From Acidimicrobiaceae bacterium (GTDB lineage Bacteria > Actinomycetota > Acidimicrobiia > Acidimicrobiales > RAAP-2), in contig DAIDKS010000040.1 of NCBI GenBank assembly GCA_027449885.1, forward strand, positions 1 to 64,000: a DNA stretch of 64,000 bases. The letters are read 5' to 3'. Shown piece by piece: positions 62,835 through 64,000 of this stretch (the stretch's first letter is position 1; each line of letters starts with the position of its first letter). The notes beneath the pieces were generated by a model. It was not told where the DNA came from, did no database searches, and saw only the letters and a program-made list of their open reading frames with translations. The translations under genes and the position numbers were made by a program.

Positions 62835-62840
62835 ACGCTA
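62835..62840 (-). promoter_or_regulatory. Predicted -10 box, leaderless purK
   Basis: TAGCGT on the minus strand, 7 nt upstream of the purK GTG (62827). The 7-nt gap contains an out-of-frame ATG but no Shine-Dalgarno. Confidence 0.58.
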
Positions 62841-62862
62841 CCGGCCTCGAGGGGGTGACCCG

Positions 62863-63768
62863 ATGCGCATCGCGGTAGGGCTCGACATCGCTGATTCGAT
62901 CGACACGACCCTGGCGCGCGCCCACGACCTGCACGGTCTTGGCGTGCGATCGCTCTGGTCCTCGCAGATATTCGGCCCGGACACCCTGACCGTCCTCGCG
63001 ATCGTGGGACGTGAGCTGCCCGACCTCGACCTCGGCACCGCGGTCGTCCCGGTCCAGCCCCGCCACCCGGCCGTTCTCGCCGCTCAGGCGCGCACCGTGC
63101 AGGAGGCCATGGGGGGCACCCTGACGCTGGGGGTCGGCCTGTCGCACCAGGTCGTCGTGGAGGGGCTCTGGGGCCTCTCCTTCGAGCGCCCCGCGCACTA
63201 CATGCACGAGTACCTGAACGCCCTCGCCCCGCTGCTGCGCGGGGAGCCGGTGACCAGTTCCGGCGAGATGGTCTCGGTGGCCGCCACGGGGGTGCTCGGC
63301 CCGCGCGACGTGCGGGCGCCGGGGCTCGTGGTGGCGGCGCTCGGCGAGCGCATGCTCCGTCTCGCCGGGTCGCTGACCGACGGGACGGTGCTCTGGATGA
63401 CGGGTCGGCGGACCATCGAGACGCACATCGCCCCCGTGCTGCGCGCGGCCGCCGACGAGGCGGGGCGCCCCCAGCCACGGGTCGTCTGCTCACTGCCCGT
63501 CTGCGTGACCGACGACCCGGCCCGCGCGGCCGAGGCGATCGACCGTCAGTTCGCGATCTACCCCACGCTGCCCAGTTACGCCGCGATGCTCGAGCGCGAG
63601 GGGGCGACGAGGGCCTCCGACATCGCCGTCGTCGGTTCGAGCGAGCAGGTCCGCGACGAGCTCGGCCGTCTCGCGGCGGCCGGTGTGACGGAGTTCTCCG
63701 CGGTGGTCGTCGGGGATCGGGACGAGCGCGTGGCCACGACGACGCTGATCGCGTCGATGGCCTCCTAG
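62863..63768 (+). CDS. LLM-class flavin/F420-dependent oxidoreductase
   Basis: Luciferase-like TIM-barrel of 301 residues. VAALGERMLRLAGSLTDGTVLWMTG and the LTLGVGLSHQVVVEG strand are typical of actinobacterial F420-dependent LLM enzymes; the substrate is unknown. ATG 62863 has GAGGGGG about 9 nt upstream. Divergent from purK with 35 nt between starts. Confidence 0.88.
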   Translation: MRIAVGLDIADSIDTTLARAHDLHGLGVRSLWSSQIFGPDTLTVLAIVGRELPDLDLGTAVVPVQPRHPAVLAAQARTVQEAMGGTLTLGVGLSHQVVVEGLWGLSFERPAHYMHEYLNALAPLLRGEPVTSSGEMVSVAATGVLGPRDVRAPGLVVAALGERMLRLAGSLTDGTVLWMTGRRTIETHIAPVLRAAADEAGRPQPRVVCSLPVCVTDDPARAAEAIDRQFAIYPTLPSYAAMLEREGATRASDIAVVGSSEQVRDELGRLAAAGVTEFSAVVVGDRDERVATTTLIASMAS

Positions 63769-63812
63769 GCCCTCGACCGACCGTGACGAGCGAGCCCTCG
63801 GGAGCCCTGAAC

Positions 63813-63818
63813 TAGAGT
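63813..63818 (+). promoter_or_regulatory. Predicted -10 box for the DoxX-like gene
   Basis: TAGAGT about 38 nt before GTG 63857, with AAGGGAG (63845-63851) between; a leadered transcript. Confidence 0.45.
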
Positions 63819-63856
63819 CGTCGGGTCCCGGGATGTCCCCGGAAAAGGGAGTCGCA

Positions 63857-64000
63857 GTGGTCGAGGTCGCCAGCATCCTGTCGCTCGCGCTGTTCGTCGC
63901 CTTCGTGACGGCGGGCGCGCAGAAGGTCATCTTCAATCCCTCCATGTCGCACGCCGCGGAACGTCTCGGCTTCTCGAAGAGCGCCTACCAGCGCATCGGC
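63857..64000 (+). CDS. DoxX-like membrane protein, 5' part
   Basis: The first 48 residues of a gene cut by the window end. One hydrophobic helix (about 5-20), then FNPSMSHAAERLGFSKSAYQRIG, which resembles the start of DoxX_2/DoxX-like four-helix proteins. GTG 63857 has AAGGGAG 5 nt upstream. The assignment is tentative because the rest is missing. Confidence 0.55.
   Translation, partial: MVEVASILSLALFVAFVTAGAQKVIFNPSMSHAAERLGFSKSAYQRIG

Overview
The window is 64 kb of very GC-rich, gene-dense bacterial chromosome, almost all of it housekeeping genes. I see no rRNA, insertion sequence, prophage or CRISPR array. The gene content points to an actinobacterium, most plausibly class Acidimicrobiia. 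Supporting signs are DUF2469 beside rplS, a SepIVA-type gene beside yceD, an actinobacterial pspA-htpX-pspAB cluster, GTP-dependent PEPCK, single-chain archaeal/eukaryal-type glycyl-tRNA synthetase and F420-type oxidoreductase families. The class assignment is inference; a marker-gene tree was not possible.

Layout. 1-7.7 kb: end of lepA, then a CIRCE-controlled run hrcA-dnaJ-rsmE-HIT-phoH-ybeY-CNNM/CorC-era in which every junction overlaps. 7.6-14.7 kb: TSUP transporter and dinG on the minus strand, then uppS-small membrane protein-recO-phr-hemW. 14.7-23.4 kb: secreted Cys-pair propeller protein, glyS, a minus-strand export cluster (ABC transporter, thioesterase, MFS), then dnaG with a diverged sigma factor. 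23.4-34.4 kb (the most accessory part): two tRNAs, an SDR plus amino-acid permease, a secreted beta-propeller protein, a TetR/MFS/flavin-reductase cassette, a small secreted protein, another MFS and NDH-2. 34.4-46.7 kb: PEPCK, thiL, rpmB, fakA-recG-rsmD-coaD-SepIVA-like-yceD-rpmF-plsX-acpP-rnc-mutM. 46.7-55.9 kb: smc-ftsY-ffh-rpsP-khpA-rimM-trmD-rplS-DUF2469-unknown. 55.9-64 kb: PPOX enzyme, nfo-fumC-PCD, the psp membrane-stress cluster, purEK, an LLM oxidoreductase and the start of a DoxX-like gene.

How genes work together. The first operon joins heat-shock control to ribosome and 16S rRNA maturation (RsmE, YbeY, PhoH, Era). The central cluster joins CoA/acyl-carrier supply and phospholipid initiation (coaD, fakA, plsX, acpP) to rRNA processing, chromosome condensation (smc) and co-translational membrane targeting (ftsY, ffh).

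The most notable signals are in the DNA rather than in a gene cluster. Many start codons lie only 6-8 nt downstream of a TANNNT (usually TAGNNT) -10 hexamer, which predicts widespread leaderless transcription. In three places the TAG stop codon of one gene doubles as the first half of the next gene's -10 box. Seven of eight convergent gene pairs overlap or nearly touch, leaving no room for intergenic terminators. I found no clear candidate for a wholly new multi-gene system. The best protein-level leads are the seven-repeat C-x5-C secreted propeller, the diverged sigma factor after dnaG and the unknown gene at 55425-55886.
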